Assembly: GCA_903916195.1 (NCBI GenBank)
Contig: CAIWVP010000034.1
Coordinates: 25,156 to 89,155 of the forward strand
Reading direction: 5' to 3'
DNA from: an uncultured Verrucomicrobiota bacterium
Lineage (GTDB): Bacteria > Verrucomicrobiota > Verrucomicrobiia > Limisphaerales > UBA9464
Length of the DNA stretch: 64,000 nucleotides
The notes beneath the pieces were generated by a model. The model was given only the letters and a program-made list of their open reading frames with translations, was not told the origin of the DNA and ran no database searches. Shown piece by piece: positions 9,350 to 19,687 of this stretch. The position numbers and the translations under genes were made by a program. Every line of letters starts with the position of its first letter. Positions within the stretch are counted from its first letter, which is position 1.

Positions 9350-12300
9350 TTGTCGCGTCATGCGGCCGTGCACCCGTTGTTCCGCTCCCGTTGCCTGCTC
9401 GCCGGCCTTCTCGTGTTCTTCGCCGGTCCGCCGGCCGCCCGCGCGGTCGACGCCCTGTTCGCGCCGACCAACCTCGTCGCGTGGTGCATCGTGCCGTTCG
9501 ACACGAAGAAGCGCGGACCCGAGGAGCGTGCCGAGATGCTGCAGCGGCTCGGCATCCGGCGGCTCGCCTACGACTGGCGGTCCGAGCACGTGCCGACCTT
9601 CGACGCCGAGGTGGCGGCCCTCGGGAAGCGCGGCATCGAGCTGACCGCCTGGTGGTTCCCGGCCTCGCTCGACGACGAGGCCAAGGCCGTGCTGGATTGC
9701 CTCGCACGTCACAAGCTCAGCCCGCAGCTCTGGGTCACGATGGGCACCGAACCAGAGCCGGATGCCGCGAAGGTCGCCGCCAAGCTGGACGGCGCGGTCG
9801 CGACCCTCGCGCCGATCTGCGACGCGGCGCAGAAGATCGGGTCGACGGTCGGCCTGTACAACCATCTCGGCTGGTTCGGGGAACCGACGAACCAGGTGGC
9901 CATCGTCCGGCGCCTGCGCGCCGCCGGCCATCCGAACGTCGGCATCGTCTACAACTTTCACCACGGCCACTCCCATATCGAGGATTTCGCCGCGGTGCTC
10001 CGTCTCGTGCAGCCCTTCCTGCTCGCGGTGAACCTCGACGGCATGGTCCGGGACGGCGACCGCACGGGGAAGAAGATCATCCCGCTCGGCACCGGCGACG
10101 AGGAGGTCGACATGGTCCGCACGCTGCGCGCGAGCGGATGGAGCGGCCCGGTCGGCATCCTCGGCCACACCGAGGAGGACGCCGAGGTGAAGCTGCGTAA
10201 GGAGCTCGACGGCCTCAAGGTCGTGCTCGCCCAGCTGGACGCGCCGCCGAAGCCCAAGGCTCCGCGTCCGTCGCGCGCCGCGGCGGGCCTCCTGCCTCCG
10301 GCCTCGACGGCGGTGCGGCCTGGGAAGTCCGGTCCGGCGCTCGACGCGCGGGTGACAGGCCTGGTGCTCGACGGGAAACCATGGTTCCGCCAGCCGCCGA
10401 TCCGCGTCACCGCCAAGGTGCGCTTCGGCAGCAAGGCGCAGTTCAACATCATCGCCGCGAGCGAGGCCAAGTCCTCGCCTTCTCACTGGGAACTCTACAC
10501 CTACACGGGCACCGGCGAACTCAGCATGTACGTGCCCGGCGTGACGCCGTCCGAATTGCGCTCGGGCCGGGACGTCTGCGACGGCCAGTGGCACACGATC
10601 GTGATGCATTTCGCGCGCGAGGCGGTCCGGTTGTCGGTGGATGGCGCCGAGGTCGCACGGGCTTCCATCAAGCGGGATACCGAAGGCGACGGTACCGCGG
10701 CGCAGATCGCGGTCGGCCGGCTCGTCGAGGGCGGCCTCGGTTGCGATGGTTGGATCGAGGACCTGCAGGTGACGGAGCAGGGGACCGGCAAGGGCGAGAC
10801 GGTGTCGCTGGCGGTCTGGCGCAAGAGCGACGGGTCGGAAGCGGATCTCACGGCCCTGCCACGGCCCACCGCTCCCGCGGTCGGCGGATCCAAGAGCGCG
10901 GCCAGACCGGTCGCGAAGGCCGGCGTGGGCGAGCCGGCCATCTCCGGTCGCGAGGCGTCGACGCAGGGCGAAGCCGATTGGAACGACAACCGCTGGCAAC
11001 AGACCGACGTGGGGCCGTTTCTGGCGTCGACCTTGATGTTCCCCGAAGGCGCGGTGGCCAAAGGGCTCACCATCAAGGTCGGCGACCACGGCGAAGGCGC
11101 GGTCGCCTACGACATGGCCACCGGCGCGTTGCGCGCGGCGTGGACCGGCGGGTTCCTCCAGTTCAGCCCGGTGCGGTTCGGGCTCATCCGCGCGCCGCAG
11201 CCGGCCGGCAAGCTGGCCTTCACCGCGGTCGATGGGACCGCATCCTCGACCGGGGCATCGTACCGCTATGTGGGACTCCATCGGGGCGACCGCCGCACCG
11301 TGCTCGAGCACGCGTTCGACGGCGTCCGGGTGCTAGAGGTCCCGGGACTGGAAAACACTCCGGCCGGCCCGGTGTTCCGCCGGACCTTCTGGGTCGACCG
11401 CCACGCCCAGCCGCTCCGCATGGTCGCAGCCGGGCATCTCCGCGGCACGACGAACGTCGTCAGCGCCTCCTCCGAGCACCGGAAGGTCGACGACACAGCC
11501 CGGACCGACGTCACCGTGCATCGCCAGCTCGACCAGAACCAGGAAGGCGACACCATTTCGGCCGCGGTCGTGACCGGCGTCCACATCGCTTCTTCCGCGA
11601 ACTACATCGCCGAAAGCGGCGGCTGGAAGGACATCGTGCTCCCGGCGAGCGACAAGCCCGTGGTGTTCTCGGTGCTGCTGTGGCGCGGGACGGAAGCGGC
11701 GTCCGGCGAGTTCAAGAAGTTCGCCGAGGCATCGGTGCCGACCGAGGACCCTAGCCGGCTGCTGCGGCCTTCGCCGTCGCGCTGGCCGGCGCGGACCACC
11801 CGCGGCCAACTTGGGGCGGACACGGACATCCTCGCGGTCGACACGCTCACCCTGCCGTACGACAACCCGTGGAAGGCCCTGCTGTTCGCGTCCGGCGTGG
11901 ACTTCGGACCCGACGGCGCGGCCTACGTCTGCACCCTCCACGGCGACGTGTGGCGCGTGACGGGCATCGACGACTCCTTGCGCGAGCTCACGTGGAAGCG
12001 CTACGCGACCGGGCTGTTCCAGCCGCTCGGCCTGCGGGTCCGCGACGGAAAGGTGCTCGTGCTCGGACGCGACCGGATCACCCGGCTCCACGACGAGGAC
12101 GGCGATGGCGAAGCGGACTTCTACGAGAGCTTCACCGATTCCATCGCCACGTCGGCCGGCGGCCACGACTACGTCACCTGCCTCGAAGCCGACGCGGCGG
12201 GCAACCTCTACTACGTCGACCCGAAAGGCATCCACCGGGTCTCGCCCGACGGTCGTACCAACATCACCTTGGCCACCGGTTGGCGGAACCCGAACGGCAT

Positions 12301-13147
12301 GGGCGTCCGGCCCGACGGTCTCCTCACGGTCGCGCCGCAGCAGGGCGAGTGGACGCCATCGTCGCAGATCAGCGAGGTCCGGCCCGGAGGCTACTACGGC
12401 TACGGCGGCCCGAAGATCACCGCCGAGCGGGCGCTCGGCTACGATGCGCCGTTGTGCTGGATCCCGCACGCGGTCGACAACTCCAGCGGATCGCAGGTCT
12501 GGTTGCCTCGCAGCGCGTGGGGGCCGCTCGGCGGGCAGATGCTCCATCTGCTCTGGGGCCGCTGCGGCATGATGTCCGTGCTGCGGGACACCGTGGGCGA
12601 CGTTTCGCAAGGCGCGGTCGTGCCGTTGCCGGTGAAGCTCCTCAGCGGCCCGAACCGCGCGACCTTCAACGCCCGCGACGGCGCGCTCTACGTGGCGGGC
12701 AGCACCGGTTGGCAGACCAGCGCAGTGAAGGACGGCGCGCTCCAACGCGTCCGGTGGACCGGGCGTCCCGCCCATCTCCCCGTCAAATGGCACGCCCATG
12801 CCAACGGCATCACGGTCACCTTCAGCGAACCGCTGAAGCGGGACACCGCGGAGGATGCCGGCAGCTACGCGGTGAAACGTTGGAACTACCGCTACGCCGC
12901 GCAGTACGGGTCGAAGGACTGGTCGGTCGCGCAGCCCGGCAAGGAAGGCCGCGACGACGTCCCGATCAGATCCGCGAAGCTGCTCGCCGACGGCCGCACG
13001 GTGTTCCTTGACCTCGGCGACCTCGCGCCGGTGATGCAGATGGAGCTGAAGTGGAACCTCGACGCCGTCGACGGCAAAACGACGCGCAGCCAGTTGTGGC
13101 TGACGTTGAACCAACTGGACACGGCATTCGCCGGCGGCGCCCGTTGA
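9350..13147 (+). CDS. secreted multidomain protein: isomerase-like barrel, LamG-like, DUF6797-like and propeller domains
   Basis: The 1265-residue product starts with TTG at 9350, or possibly GTG at 9368, both just before a signal peptide (CLLAGLLVFFAGPPAARA). Residues about 40-290 resemble a xylose-isomerase/sugar phosphate epimerase TIM barrel (ELTAWWFPASLDDEAK, GLYNHLGWFGEP, GIVYNFHHGHSH). Residues about 327-480 look like a concanavalin/LamG domain. Residues about 542-800 match what I know as DUF6797 (KGLTIKVGD, ALRAAWTGGF). A propeller follows at about 830-1180 (VDFGPDGAAYVCTLHGDVWRV, RNPNGMGVRPDG), then an Ig-like tail. DUF6797 proteins often carry a heme domain, but no CxxCH motif is present here. 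A secreted sugar-active role is plausible but unproven. Confidence 0.8.
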   Translation: MSRHAAVHPLFRSRCLLAGLLVFFAGPPAARAVDALFAPTNLVAWCIVPFDTKKRGPEERAEMLQRLGIRRLAYDWRSEHVPTFDAEVAALGKRGIELTAWWFPASLDDEAKAVLDCLARHKLSPQLWVTMGTEPEPDAAKVAAKLDGAVATLAPICDAAQKIGSTVGLYNHLGWFGEPTNQVAIVRRLRAAGHPNVGIVYNFHHGHSHIEDFAAVLRLVQPFLLAVNLDGMVRDGDRTGKKIIPLGTGDEEVDMVRTLRASGWSGPVGILGHTEEDAEVKLRKELDGLKVVLAQLDAPPKPKAPRPSRAAAGLLPPASTAVRPGKSGPALDARVTGLVLDGKPWFRQPPIRVTAKVRFGSKAQFNIIAASEAKSSPSHWELYTYTGTGELSMYVPGVTPSELRSGRDVCDGQWHTIVMHFAREAVRLSVDGAEVARASIKRDTEGDGTAAQIAVGRLVEGGLGCDGWIEDLQVTEQGTGKGETVSLAVWRKSDGSEADLTALPRPTAPAVGGSKSAARPVAKAGVGEPAISGREASTQGEADWNDNRWQQTDVGPFLASTLMFPEGAVAKGLTIKVGDHGEGAVAYDMATGALRAAWTGGFLQFSPVRFGLIRAPQPAGKLAFTAVDGTASSTGASYRYVGLHRGDRRTVLEHAFDGVRVLEVPGLENTPAGPVFRRTFWVDRHAQPLRMVAAGHLRGTTNVVSASSEHRKVDDTARTDVTVHRQLDQNQEGDTISAAVVTGVHIASSANYIAESGGWKDIVLPASDKPVVFSVLLWRGTEAASGEFKKFAEASVPTEDPSRLLRPSPSRWPARTTRGQLGADTDILAVDTLTLPYDNPWKALLFASGVDFGPDGAAYVCTLHGDVWRVTGIDDSLRELTWKRYATGLFQPLGLRVRDGKVLVLGRDRITRLHDEDGDGEADFYESFTDSIATSAGGHDYVTCLEADAAGNLYYVDPKGIHRVSPDGRTNITLATGWRNPNGMGVRPDGLLTVAPQQGEWTPSSQISEVRPGGYYGYGGPKITAERALGYDAPLCWIPHAVDNSSGSQVWLPRSAWGPLGGQMLHLLWGRCGMMSVLRDTVGDVSQGAVVPLPVKLLSGPNRATFNARDGALYVAGSTGWQTSAVKDGALQRVRWTGRPAHLPVKWHAHANGITVTFSEPLKRDTAEDAGSYAVKRWNYRYAAQYGSKDWSVAQPGKEGRDDVPIRSAKLLADGRTVFLDLGDLAPVMQMELKWNLDAVDGKTTRSQLWLTLNQLDTAFAGGAR

Positions 13148-13263
13148 AGGGCGGGGCGCCGGCGCGTCAGGGTGTTTTTTCTCGGCACGGCAACTTCCCC
13201 GGCCCTAAGATGCTTTATAGGACGATACAAGTTCCCTGGGCCACCACCAACGCGAGAACGGCT

Positions 13264-14100
13264 ATGAGGCTGAACCTGGCAGGGCGGAACGCAATCTTGA
13301 CGGGCGCCAACGGCGGCCTCGGAGTCCATTTCACGGCGGCATTGTCAAAGGCGGGGATGAACCTGCTCCTCGTCGCCTATCCCGGCATCGGTCTCGAAGA
13401 CGTGCAAGCGGCGGCGCGCAAGGATTCGGTCCAGGCCGAGATCCTGGTGGCGGACCTGAGGGTGCCCGAGGAGCGGACCCGCGTGGTCGAGACGGCGATG
13501 GCGCGATTCGGGTCGATCGATCTGCTGGTGAACAACGCCGGGGTCGAGTTCTCGTCCACCTACCACGACCTCGATGTCGACCGGATCCGCGACGTCATCA
13601 ACGTCAATCTGGAGGCGCCGATGATGCTCACCCGGTTGGCGTTGCCGCACATGCTCCGGCAAAGACGCGGCCACATCGTGAACATCTCGTCGCTCGCCGG
13701 GAAATCGGGGCCGGGTTACCAGGAACCCTACGTCGCCACGAAAGCGGGCCTGAGCGCGTTCACGCTGTCCCTCCGCAACACATATCGCGGCACCGGTGTG
13801 AGCGCGTCGGTCATCACGCCGGGTTTCGTCGAGGCGGGGATCTATTCCCGGCTCAAGGTCCAGACCGGTCGGTCCGCGCCCATCTTCCTCGGGGCCTGTT
13901 CGCCCCAGAAGGTCTGCGCCGCCTTGTTGCGGGCCGTCCGCGACGACGTGCCGGAGGTCATCGTGAACCGGTATCCGATCCGTCCGGTGCTGGCGCTGAC
14001 CACATTGTTCCCCGCGTTCGGTGAATGGATGACCGAATGGACCGGCACGAACGCGTTCTTCCGCCGTGCCCACGAGGCCTCCAAACACCCGGAAGCATGA
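13264..14100 (+). CDS. short-chain dehydrogenase/reductase (SDR)
   Basis: A 278-residue classical SDR that probably reduces or oxidises a keto/hydroxy group with NAD(P)H. The cofactor motif TGANGGLG is at 13-20, NNAG at 90-93, Asn115 and Ser142/143 precede the catalytic pair, and YVATK gives Tyr156 and Lys160. I chose the ATG at 13264 because it leads straight into the Rossmann fold. The C-terminal region (about 225-278) is longer than the core and has a hydrophobic stretch (PVLALTTLFPAF) that could touch a membrane or bind a long-chain substrate. It sits 128 bases upstream of a FadL porin, so a fatty-acyl substrate is a reasonable guess. Confidence 0.88.
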   Translation: MRLNLAGRNAILTGANGGLGVHFTAALSKAGMNLLLVAYPGIGLEDVQAAARKDSVQAEILVADLRVPEERTRVVETAMARFGSIDLLVNNAGVEFSSTYHDLDVDRIRDVINVNLEAPMMLTRLALPHMLRQRRGHIVNISSLAGKSGPGYQEPYVATKAGLSAFTLSLRNTYRGTGVSASVITPGFVEAGIYSRLKVQTGRSAPIFLGACSPQKVCAALLRAVRDDVPEVIVNRYPIRPVLALTTLFPAFGEWMTEWTGTNAFFRRAHEASKHPEA

Positions 14101-14228
14101 CGACCCACCCCGGATCCCGCCCACGGCTGCGGCCAAATGGGCCCCGAGCCTTCCCTGACGGACATCGCTTTACCATCCCTAGACTCAACGATTGCCCAAC
14201 ATGATATCGAAGGGTTAAAATTATAGAC

Positions 14229-15452
14229 ATGTCCAAAACGCCCCATCCTCGCCGTCTTCTGTCCGCTGCCGTCTGCTTGGCGGCGACGTTCGTCCCGGCG
14301 CATGCCGGTGGTTTCCGACTCCCGGACCAGGATGCCTTCGCCACGGCCCGAGGTGAAGCGTTCGCTGCGACCGCCGACAACCCGTCGGCGGTCTACTACA
14401 ACCCGGCCGGCATCACACAACTCGAAGGCCATCAGGCGCGATTCGGCGTCTATGGGATCGACCTCGGGGTGAGCTACACCTCACCTGCCGGGAAGAAGCA
14501 CGACAACAGCAAGGACCTCCACGCCGTCCCGCAGATCTTCTACACCTTCACCCCCGAAAAATCGCCGGTCTCGTTCGGCTTCGGAGCGTATTCACCCTAT
14601 GGCCTGAGCTCGGAGTGGCCGGAGGACACGGGATTCCGCAGCGTGGTGCTGGGCGGAAAGCTGACCTACCTGACACTCAACCCCGTGGTCGCGTGGCAGA
14701 TCACGCCGACATTATCCATCGGCGGCGGAGCGATGATCAACTACGCCGAAGCCGACCTGCGGAGCGGTCTGTCGCCGATCGCGGGTGTCGGCCAGTCGCG
14801 GCTGAACGGCTCCGGCTGGGCGCCGGGGTTCAACGCGGGGATCCTCTGGAAACTCTGCGAGAAGGTGCAGATCGGCCTGAATTACCGGAGTGAATCGCGG
14901 ATCCCGCTGGACGGCTACCTCGATATCACATCGCCGGTCTTCAGCGCGCATCCGGATGCCAAGGCCGAGCTCCCGTTCCCGCAGACCTTCGTCGCCGGCA
15001 TCTCATATCGGCCGACGCCGGATTGGAACCTGGAGTTCGACATCGAGTGGAACGACTGGAACCGGCTCAACTCGATGAGCGTCCACGCGCCGCAGGCGCC
15101 GTTCCTGGACTCGGCGATCGCGTTCAACTGGCAGTCGAGCTTCTACTACGAGTTCGGAGCCACCCGGCACCTCGGGGGCGGCTGGTCCGTCAGCGCCGGG
15201 TACATCTTCAACGAGAACTCGGTGCCCGACCACGACTTCACGCCGCTGGTCTCGGACTTGGACCGGCATTTCGTGAGCTTCGGCGGGGGCTACAAGCATG
15301 GCCGGCTGAGCGTGGACCTCGCCTACCAGCTCGGCTACGGGCCGACGAGGACCGTCACCGGCAACCCGGTGAACTCCTCCGGCCAATCAGCGAACGGCGA
15401 GTACGACTTCCTCAGCCACGCGCTGCTCTTGAGCATGGGCTGGCATTTCTGA
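14229..15452 (+). CDS. FadL/OmpP1 family outer-membrane long-chain fatty acid transporter
   Basis: A 407-residue outer-membrane beta-barrel. The signal peptide (LLSAAVCLAATFVPAHA) is followed by GGFRLPDQDAFATARGEAFAATADNPSAVYYNPAGI. The NPAGI near residue 60 is the NPA motif of the FadL hatch domain. Repeated amphipathic strands follow and the chain ends in MGWHF, the C-terminal aromatic signal for outer-membrane assembly. Family members carry long-chain fatty acids or other hydrophobic compounds across the outer membrane. The upstream 128 bases are relatively AT-rich near the ATG. A methyltransferase gene begins 111 bases downstream on the same strand; together with the SDR upstream, this suggests a lipid-related neighbourhood. 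Confidence 0.9.
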   Translation: MSKTPHPRRLLSAAVCLAATFVPAHAGGFRLPDQDAFATARGEAFAATADNPSAVYYNPAGITQLEGHQARFGVYGIDLGVSYTSPAGKKHDNSKDLHAVPQIFYTFTPEKSPVSFGFGAYSPYGLSSEWPEDTGFRSVVLGGKLTYLTLNPVVAWQITPTLSIGGGAMINYAEADLRSGLSPIAGVGQSRLNGSGWAPGFNAGILWKLCEKVQIGLNYRSESRIPLDGYLDITSPVFSAHPDAKAELPFPQTFVAGISYRPTPDWNLEFDIEWNDWNRLNSMSVHAPQAPFLDSAIAFNWQSSFYYEFGATRHLGGGWSVSAGYIFNENSVPDHDFTPLVSDLDRHFVSFGGGYKHGRLSVDLAYQLGYGPTRTVTGNPVNSSGQSANGEYDFLSHALLLSMGWHF

Positions 15453-15562
15453 CATGCTGTACGGACGGTACCGCCCGCTTCCGACGGGTGGCGCGGCGAT
15501 CCGATGGGCCGTGGCCGGCGTGGACCACGCCCGACAGGACAACTTGCTTTAGACCGATCCGC

Positions 15563-16996
15563 ATGGCGACGAAACCGACAGGTACCTTATCGGGCGAGCG
15601 AGAGAGCTTCATCAGCTGCCGCAACAGCCAGGGCGCGGAGGTCCGGGCCACGCCGGTGCGCCTGACCCGCTTCACCGTGGTGCTCGAGGTCTACAACCCG
15701 TTCAGCATCGTCCAGATCTCCGAGGTGCTGAGCGAGTTCCGGATCACGATGAACGACCGGCTGGTCTATTCCGGCCGCGCCGTCGTGAGCAACATCGTCA
15801 ACACCGGCATCATGGTGTTGTGCGAGGCCACGCTGGACGATTCATGGCTCGACGTGGACATGTTCTCGTCGTCCGCCCATCCGGGGCGGCTACGGGACGA
15901 GTTCGGCGAGTTCCTCCAAGAATGGCAGAAGATCCATAGCGTCACCCCCGGCTTCAAGGTCGTGGTGGCCGACATGCAGACGCTGCTCGCCGACCTGCGG
16001 CGGTGGATGGAGCAGGTGGAGCTGGGCATCCGTTCGTCACCCGGAGGGAACCGGGCCTTGCTTGAACGCGACGTGATCACCGACCTGAGCCAACCGGTGC
16101 TGACGGTGATCGACGAGTTGTTCGACCGGTTCGAATCGATCGCCGGCTCCTTGGATCCCGCGCTGCAGCCGATGCACCGGAACTATATCAAGCGACAACT
16201 GCATCCGCTGGTGCTCTGCGCGCCGTTCGCCTACCGCACGTTCCAGAAGCCGCTCGGGTACGCCGGCGACTACGAGATGGTGAACATGATCCTCCGCGAC
16301 CCGTTCGAGGGCGGCTCTCTGTTCGCCAAGACCGTCAACCTCTACTTCCTCAACTCCGCCCCGGCCCTCGCCCACCGCAACCGCATCAAGTACCTGGTGC
16401 AGGTCCTCTCGGCCGAGGCCCGCCGCACCTCGGCCGAAGGACGACCTGTCCGCATCCTCAACCTGGGCTGCGGACCCGCCGGCGAGATCCAGCAGTTGCT
16501 GGCGACCGATCCAGTCGTGGACCAGATGGATTTCACGTTGATGGATTTCAACGACGAGACGCTCGATTTCACGCGGCACCGCTTGGATGCACTGAAGGTC
16601 CAGCACGGGCGCCGGACGCCGCTCCAGTTCGTCAAGAAATCCGTCCACCAGGTCCTCAAGGAAGGTTCGCGGCCCGAGCACGGCCAGCCGCGCTACGACC
16701 TCATCTACTGCGCCGGCCTGTTCGACTACCTCTCCGACCGGATCTGCCAGCGGTTGATGACCATCTTCTACGAGATGCTCGCCCCTGGAGGGCTGCTCGT
16801 CGCCACCAACGTCGATCCGAGCAACCCTTCTCGGAACGGCATGGAGTTCATCCTCGACTGGCATCTCGTCTACCGTGACCGCGAGCAGCTGAAGCTGCTC
16901 CATCCGTCAGGCGTGCCCGACGAGAACATCGTCAGCCGCGCGGATGAGACGGGCGTCAACATCTACCTTGAAGTCCGCCGTCCCATCGATCGTTGA
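15563..16996 (+). CDS. PilZ-like/SAM-dependent methyltransferase fusion, PhcB-like
   Basis: A 477-residue cytoplasmic protein. Residues about 15-105 look like a PilZ-type beta-barrel (TPVRLTRFTVVLEVYNPFSI). A helical linker follows (110-225), then KPLGYAGDYEMVNMI at 229-243, which I recall as a signature of this methyltransferase family, and SAM motif I, LNLGCGPAGE, at 299-308. Motif-IV-like YDLIYCAGLFDYLSD lies at 378-392. Relatives are annotated as makers of 3-hydroxypalmitate methyl ester signals (PhcB of Ralstonia). The ATG at 15563 precedes the first domain. The downstream sensor kinase gene overlaps its end by 53 bases, indicating co-translation. The signal product is inferred. Confidence 0.75.
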   Translation: MATKPTGTLSGERESFISCRNSQGAEVRATPVRLTRFTVVLEVYNPFSIVQISEVLSEFRITMNDRLVYSGRAVVSNIVNTGIMVLCEATLDDSWLDVDMFSSSAHPGRLRDEFGEFLQEWQKIHSVTPGFKVVVADMQTLLADLRRWMEQVELGIRSSPGGNRALLERDVITDLSQPVLTVIDELFDRFESIAGSLDPALQPMHRNYIKRQLHPLVLCAPFAYRTFQKPLGYAGDYEMVNMILRDPFEGGSLFAKTVNLYFLNSAPALAHRNRIKYLVQVLSAEARRTSAEGRPVRILNLGCGPAGEIQQLLATDPVVDQMDFTLMDFNDETLDFTRHRLDALKVQHGRRTPLQFVKKSVHQVLKEGSRPEHGQPRYDLIYCAGLFDYLSDRICQRLMTIFYEMLAPGGLLVATNVDPSNPSRNGMEFILDWHLVYRDREQLKLLHPSGVPDENIVSRADETGVNIYLEVRRPIDR

Positions 16997-19655
16997 CGGC
17001 GGACCGGAGGCCGATGCGGCGTTCCAGGAGGCCTTCCACTCAGAGGACCTCCGGGAGCGCCTCCGCATCGGGAAGCTCGGCTGCGCGCTGGTCATCGTCC
17101 TGATGCCCCTCGGGGCCTCGCTGGACTACGTCGTCTACAAGGACGACGTCGCGGTGTTCCAGTTCTTCCTCGGGCTCCGGCTCCTGTGCTCGCTGGTCAC
17201 GGGCGCGTTGCTGGCCGTCCACCACACCCGGTGGGGCGAGCGGAACGTGCGGATGCTCGGCCCGTTCATCGCGCTCCTGCCCGCCGTGTGCATCGCCGGC
17301 ATGATCGGTCACAAGGATCAGTGGGGATCCCACTACTACGCCGGCCTGAACCTCGTCCTCATCGCCGTCAACGTCGTCGCCCGCTGGACCGTCCGCGAAT
17401 CGCTCGCCATCGTCGGCAGCGTCGTCGCGTTCTACCTCTCGGCATGCCTCATCGGGACCGGCTGGCCAGAGGCCCCCGGGCAGCGGCAGGACCTCTTCAA
17501 CAACCTGTACTTCCTCACGTTGACAGGTGTGATCGTGGTCGCCGGCAACTGGCTCTACAACCAGCTCCGGGAGCGCGAGTTCGCCCTCCGGTACGAGCTC
17601 GGCAAGAACCAGCGCCAGCTGCAGGAGGCCAACCAGAAGCTGCGCGACCTCGACGAGGTGAAGAGCCGTTTCTTCGCCAACATCAGCCACGAGCTCCGCA
17701 CCCCGCTCACGCTGCTGCTCGGGCCGCTCGACGCGCTCATCCGGCAGCGGGGCCGCCTCGGCGAGCCGGAGATCGACGAGCACCTGGAGACGATGCACGG
17801 GAACGGTCTCCGCCTGCTCAAGCTCATCAACGACCTGCTCGACCTCGTCCGCCTCGACTCCGGGCATATCGCCCTACGACGCGAGGCCGTGCCGCTCTCC
17901 CAGTTCTTCGGCGGCGTGGTCAACTCGACCCGCAAGCTCGCCGAGGACCGCCGGATCCAGCTCCGCCTCGTCCTCGACGACCAGATGGGCCGCGCGATGC
18001 TCGACCCGGACAAGCTGGAGAAGGTCCTGTTCAACCTCATCATCAACGCGATCAAGTTCACCGCGAGCGGCGGCACGATCACCTGCCACCCCGAGCGCCA
18101 CGGCGACGAGATGGTCATCGAGGTGAGCGACAGCGGCGTCGGCATCCGGTCGGACGACCTCCCGCACATCTTCGACCGGTTCTGGCAGGCCGACACCAGT
18201 TCCCAACGCAAGCACCAGGGCACCGGTATCGGCCTCGCGCTCGTGAAGGAACTGGTCGAGGCGCAGGGAGGTCATGTGACGGTCGCCAGCGAGGTCGACA
18301 AGGGCACGACCTTCACCATCACCCTGCCATGGATCGATCCGCCCCGGACCGATCCACACGCCCAGCCGGTCACTGTGCTCCCGCCGGCCGGGCCGGCCGA
18401 ACCGCAGGACGCTTGGCTGGTCAGTCTCTATCGCAGGGCGGAGCTCTTCCCGGGGATCGCCCCGCTCAAGGAGAGCCTGAGGCCCGACACCATGTCGTCC
18501 ACCGACCACCGGCCACGGATTCTCATCGCGGACGACGAGCCGGACATGTTGCGGTTCCTGCGGTCCCAACTTTCCGGGCAGTTCCAGGTGTTCGAAGCGG
18601 TGGACGGACAGCAGGCGATCGAGAAGGCCGCCCAGTTCCTGCCGGACATCATCCTTTGCGACATGATGATGCCGGAGAAGGACGGCCTGGACGTCTGCCG
18701 CGAGGTCCGCGCGCGGTTCCCGACCCGCAACATCCCCATCGTGCTGCTCACCGCACGGGCCGACGACGAGACCAAGCTCGCAGCGCTGGCCGCCGGCGCG
18801 AATGACTTCCTGTCCAAGCCGTTCTCGACGACCGAGCTCCGGATCCGCCTCAAGAACCTGGTCGACGCCCAGAGGCTCCAGAAGGAGCTGGCCTGGCAGA
18901 ACCAGAAGCTGCAATCGACCCTCGAGCAGCTGAAGGAGACCGAATCGCAGCTCGTGCAATCCGAGAAGATGGCCTCGCTCGGCCGCATGAGCGCCGGGAT
19001 AATACACGAGATCAACAACCCGCTGAACTATGCCAAGACGGGCATCTTCACGCTCCAGAAGATGGGCCGCTCGATGCCGCCCGGCGAGATCGCCGATTTC
19101 GAGGAGATCCTCCATGACATCGGCGACGGGCTCACCCGTGTGGCCGGGATCGTCGGCGACCTGAGGGCTTTCACCCATCCCCACGGCGGGGCGATGGAGG
19201 ATGTGGATGTCCGCGCCGTCGCGGCCGGCGCGCTGCGGTTCCTCGCGGCCGAGACCAAGGATGTCGCGATCGACAACGCCATCCCGCCGGGTTTCCGGGT
19301 GAGGGCGAACCGCAACAAGCTCATCCAGGTCTTCGTCAACCTGCTCCAGAACGCCGTCGACGCGCTCGGCGAGAAGCGGTTCAGCGACGGCGAGACCGCC
19401 CGGATCGTGCTCGGGGCCGAGGCCACGGACACCGCCCGGACCGTCACGTTCCACGACAACGGCCCCGGGATGGATACCGATATTTTGGACAAGATTTTTG
19501 ACCCGTTCTTCACCACCAAGGAGGTAGGCAAGGGCACCGGGCTCGGATTGAGCATCTGCTACCGCATCATCAACGAGGCCGGCGGGCGCATCACAGCCCA
19601 GAGCGAGCCAGGAAAGTGGACCGAATTTGCATTGGAGTTCCCGACGACAGTGTGA
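16944..19655 (+). CDS. membrane hybrid histidine kinase (TM-HK-REC-HK), PhcS/PhcR-like fusion
   Basis: A 903-residue sensor. Five or six transmembrane segments span about 43-205, with almost no periplasmic domain, which suits a membrane-soluble ligand. A coiled coil leads to the first kinase: phospho-acceptor His249 in [10 protein letters not shown]-box [14 protein letters not shown] and [10 protein letters not shown] receiver domain (about 524-640) has Asp530/531, phospho-acceptor Asp573 and Lys625. A second coiled coil leads to another kinase with His688 in [12 protein letters not shown] and a full ATP-binding set ([24 protein letters not shown]). ATG 16944 lies inside the methyltransferase gene; TTG 16968 is an alternative. 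The layout equals a PhcS-type kinase joined to a PhcR-type receiver-kinase. Confidence 0.85.
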   Translation: MRRASTSTLKSAVPSIVDGGPEADAAFQEAFHSEDLRERLRIGKLGCALVIVLMPLGASLDYVVYKDDVAVFQFFLGLRLLCSLVTGALLAVHHTRWGERNVRMLGPFIALLPAVCIAGMIGHKDQWGSHYYAGLNLVLIAVNVVARWTVRESLAIVGSVVAFYLSACLIGTGWPEAPGQRQDLFNNLYFLTLTGVIVVAGNWLYNQLREREFALRYELGKNQRQLQEANQKLRDLDEVKSRFFANISHELRTPLTLLLGPLDALIRQRGRLGEPEIDEHLETMHGNGLRLLKLINDLLDLVRLDSGHIALRREAVPLSQFFGGVVNSTRKLAEDRRIQLRLVLDDQMGRAMLDPDKLEKVLFNLIINAIKFTASGGTITCHPERHGDEMVIEVSDSGVGIRSDDLPHIFDRFWQADTSSQRKHQGTGIGLALVKELVEAQGGHVTVASEVDKGTTFTITLPWIDPPRTDPHAQPVTVLPPAGPAEPQDAWLVSLYRRAELFPGIAPLKESLRPDTMSSTDHRPRILIADDEPDMLRFLRSQLSGQFQVFEAVDGQQAIEKAAQFLPDIILCDMMMPEKDGLDVCREVRARFPTRNIPIVLLTARADDETKLAALAAGANDFLSKPFSTTELRIRLKNLVDAQRLQKELAWQNQKLQSTLEQLKETESQLVQSEKMASLGRMSAGIIHEINNPLNYAKTGIFTLQKMGRSMPPGEIADFEEILHDIGDGLTRVAGIVGDLRAFTHPHGGAMEDVDVRAVAAGALRFLAAETKDVAIDNAIPPGFRVRANRNKLIQVFVNLLQNAVDALGEKRFSDGETARIVLGAEATDTARTVTFHDNGPGMDTDILDKIFDPFFTTKEVGKGTGLGLSICYRIINEAGGRITAQSEPGKWTEFALEFPTTV

Positions 19656-19687
19656 CATAAGAAAAACGCCTCAACGCACTGCCGGTC

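Noticed and set aside
8489..11311. A 940-residue minus-strand open frame
   Set aside because: It is antisense to fabI and the multidomain gene, both with clear motifs; no recognisable domain.
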